Shown piece by piece: positions 19,879-20,422 of a DNA stretch of 20,422 nucleotides. The notes below the pieces were generated by a model. It was not told where the DNA came from. It ran no database searches and worked only from the letters and a program-made list of their open reading frames with translations. Within the stretch, counting starts at the first letter, position 1. The number at the start of each line of letters is the position of its first letter. The position numbers and the translations under genes were made by a program. This stretch comes from Chloroflexota bacterium. GTDB lineage: Bacteria > Chloroflexota > Anaerolineae > Anaerolineales > Villigracilaceae. The DNA is taken from the NCBI GenBank assembly GCA_021823555.1, contig JAKANW010000002.1:1-20422 (forward strand), in the 5' to 3' direction.

Positions 19879-20422
19879 GTGAAAGAGCTGAAAGACCGCA
19901 TTCTCAGGGATGGACAAATCCTCGGCAACGGTATTTTGAAAGTGGATAGCTTTGTGAATCATCAAGTGGACCCGCTGTTGATGGACGCCTGCGGCAGGGA
20001 GTTCGCGCGACGCTTTGCCTCGCTCGGCGCGACCAAGGTGCTGACCGCCGAGATCTCGGGCATTGCCCCCGCCCTGACGACCGCCATCCATCTTGGCCTG
20101 CCGGTGGTGTACGCGCGCAAGACCAAACCGGTGACCATGCCGGATCAGGTATACCTGACCCTGGCTCCCTCACACACGAAGGGCCGCATGGTGGAGTTGA
20201 TTATCTCGCCGGAGTATCTCGCGCATGGCGAGAAGGTGCTCATCATTGATGACTTCCTCGCTTCGGGCGCGACCATCCTCGGGCTTGTCCGCTTGGCGGA
20301 GGCCTCCGGCTCGACGGTGGTCGGCGTCGGCGCGTTGATCGAGAAACTGTTCGAGGGCGGGCGCGCCGCGCTGGAGCTGCTGGGCGTGCCGATCGAGTCG
20401 CTGGCGTGCATTACGAAGATGG
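19879..20422 (+). CDS. xpt: Xanthine phosphoribosyltransferase (3' end outside window)
   Basis: The visible 181 residues match the B. subtilis Xpt pattern: MKELKDRILRDGQILGNGIL, KVDSFVNHQVDPLLM, SGIAPALTTAIHLGLPVVYARK, the PRPP-binding VLIIDDFLASGATILGLV, and VIEK-like LIEKLFEGGR. Family members are about 190 residues, so only the last few are missing. It converts xanthine plus PRPP to XMP in purine salvage. Start GTG at 19879 with GGAGG 5 nt upstream, a standard ribosome-binding site in contrast with the divergent maf gene. Not orotate or adenine PRT: KVDSFVNHQVDP is specific to Xpt. Confidence 0.93.
   Translation, partial: MKELKDRILRDGQILGNGILKVDSFVNHQVDPLLMDACGREFARRFASLGATKVLTAEISGIAPALTTAIHLGLPVVYARKTKPVTMPDQVYLTLAPSHTKGRMVELIISPEYLAHGEKVLIIDDFLASGATILGLVRLAEASGSTVVGVGALIEKLFEGGRAALELLGVPIESLACITKM

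Overview
The window looks like a chromosomal segment from a Chloroflexota bacterium, probably Anaerolineae. This is inferred from several things seen together: an S-layer-homology protein with a Cys pair in each repeat, lipoprotein-anchored secreted proteins in a GC-rich background, intergenic palindromes of the TGTCAYTCTGAGC type, and an FMN-riboswitch-controlled ABC importer resembling the RibXY system of Chloroflexus. There are no RNA genes or CRISPR arrays, and no transposase or phage gene.

Layout. (1) 1-761: 3' end of a secreted protein with a calcium-loop region and three SLH domains, then a strong hairpin. (2) 880-2029: an ABM-family monooxygenase-like gene and a small GIY-YIG nuclease gene. 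The nuclease lies between two same-orientation copies of a palindromic repeat, followed by a half copy and an AT-rich patch with a 39-residue mini-ORF carrying a Walker A motif. (3) 2030-3433: a PLP enzyme of the cysteine desulfurase / Moco sulfurase N-domain type; upstream is the C-terminal relic of an acyltransferase. (4) 3766-8307, minus strand: marR followed by two ABC exporter half-transporters that form an asymmetric heterodimer. A perfect palindromic operator candidate lies at the marR promoter. (5) 8413-11367, plus strand: a consensus sigma-70 promoter, an FMN riboswitch with a terminator, then permease, lipoprotein binding protein and ATPase. This is a predicted riboflavin (flavin precursor) import operon. 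The variable P4 arm of the riboswitch is built from one of the palindromic repeats. (6) 11429-13264: a KimA-type potassium transporter, convergent with (7) 19750-13274, minus strand: maf, a MecA-like class B PBP, rsgA, holB and a GT-C membrane glycosyltransferase. (8) 19879-end: xanthine phosphoribosyltransferase, divergent from maf and cut by the window edge.

How the parts work together. The riboswitch should shut down flavin import when FMN is plentiful. MarR probably represses itself and the exporter pair. The maf-to-glycosyltransferase cluster groups cell-wall synthesis, ribosome maturation, clamp loading and nucleotide-pool cleaning. Several start codons (maf, holB, kimA) sit 6-7 nt after a good -10 box and lack a Shine-Dalgarno sequence, which suggests leaderless transcripts; other genes have clear Shine-Dalgarno sites.

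The most unusual points are the repeat-built riboswitch arm, the GIY-YIG gene framed by related repeats, the repeated TGTTAGAAT-N6-start arrangement, and heptamer tandem repeats at two gene borders.
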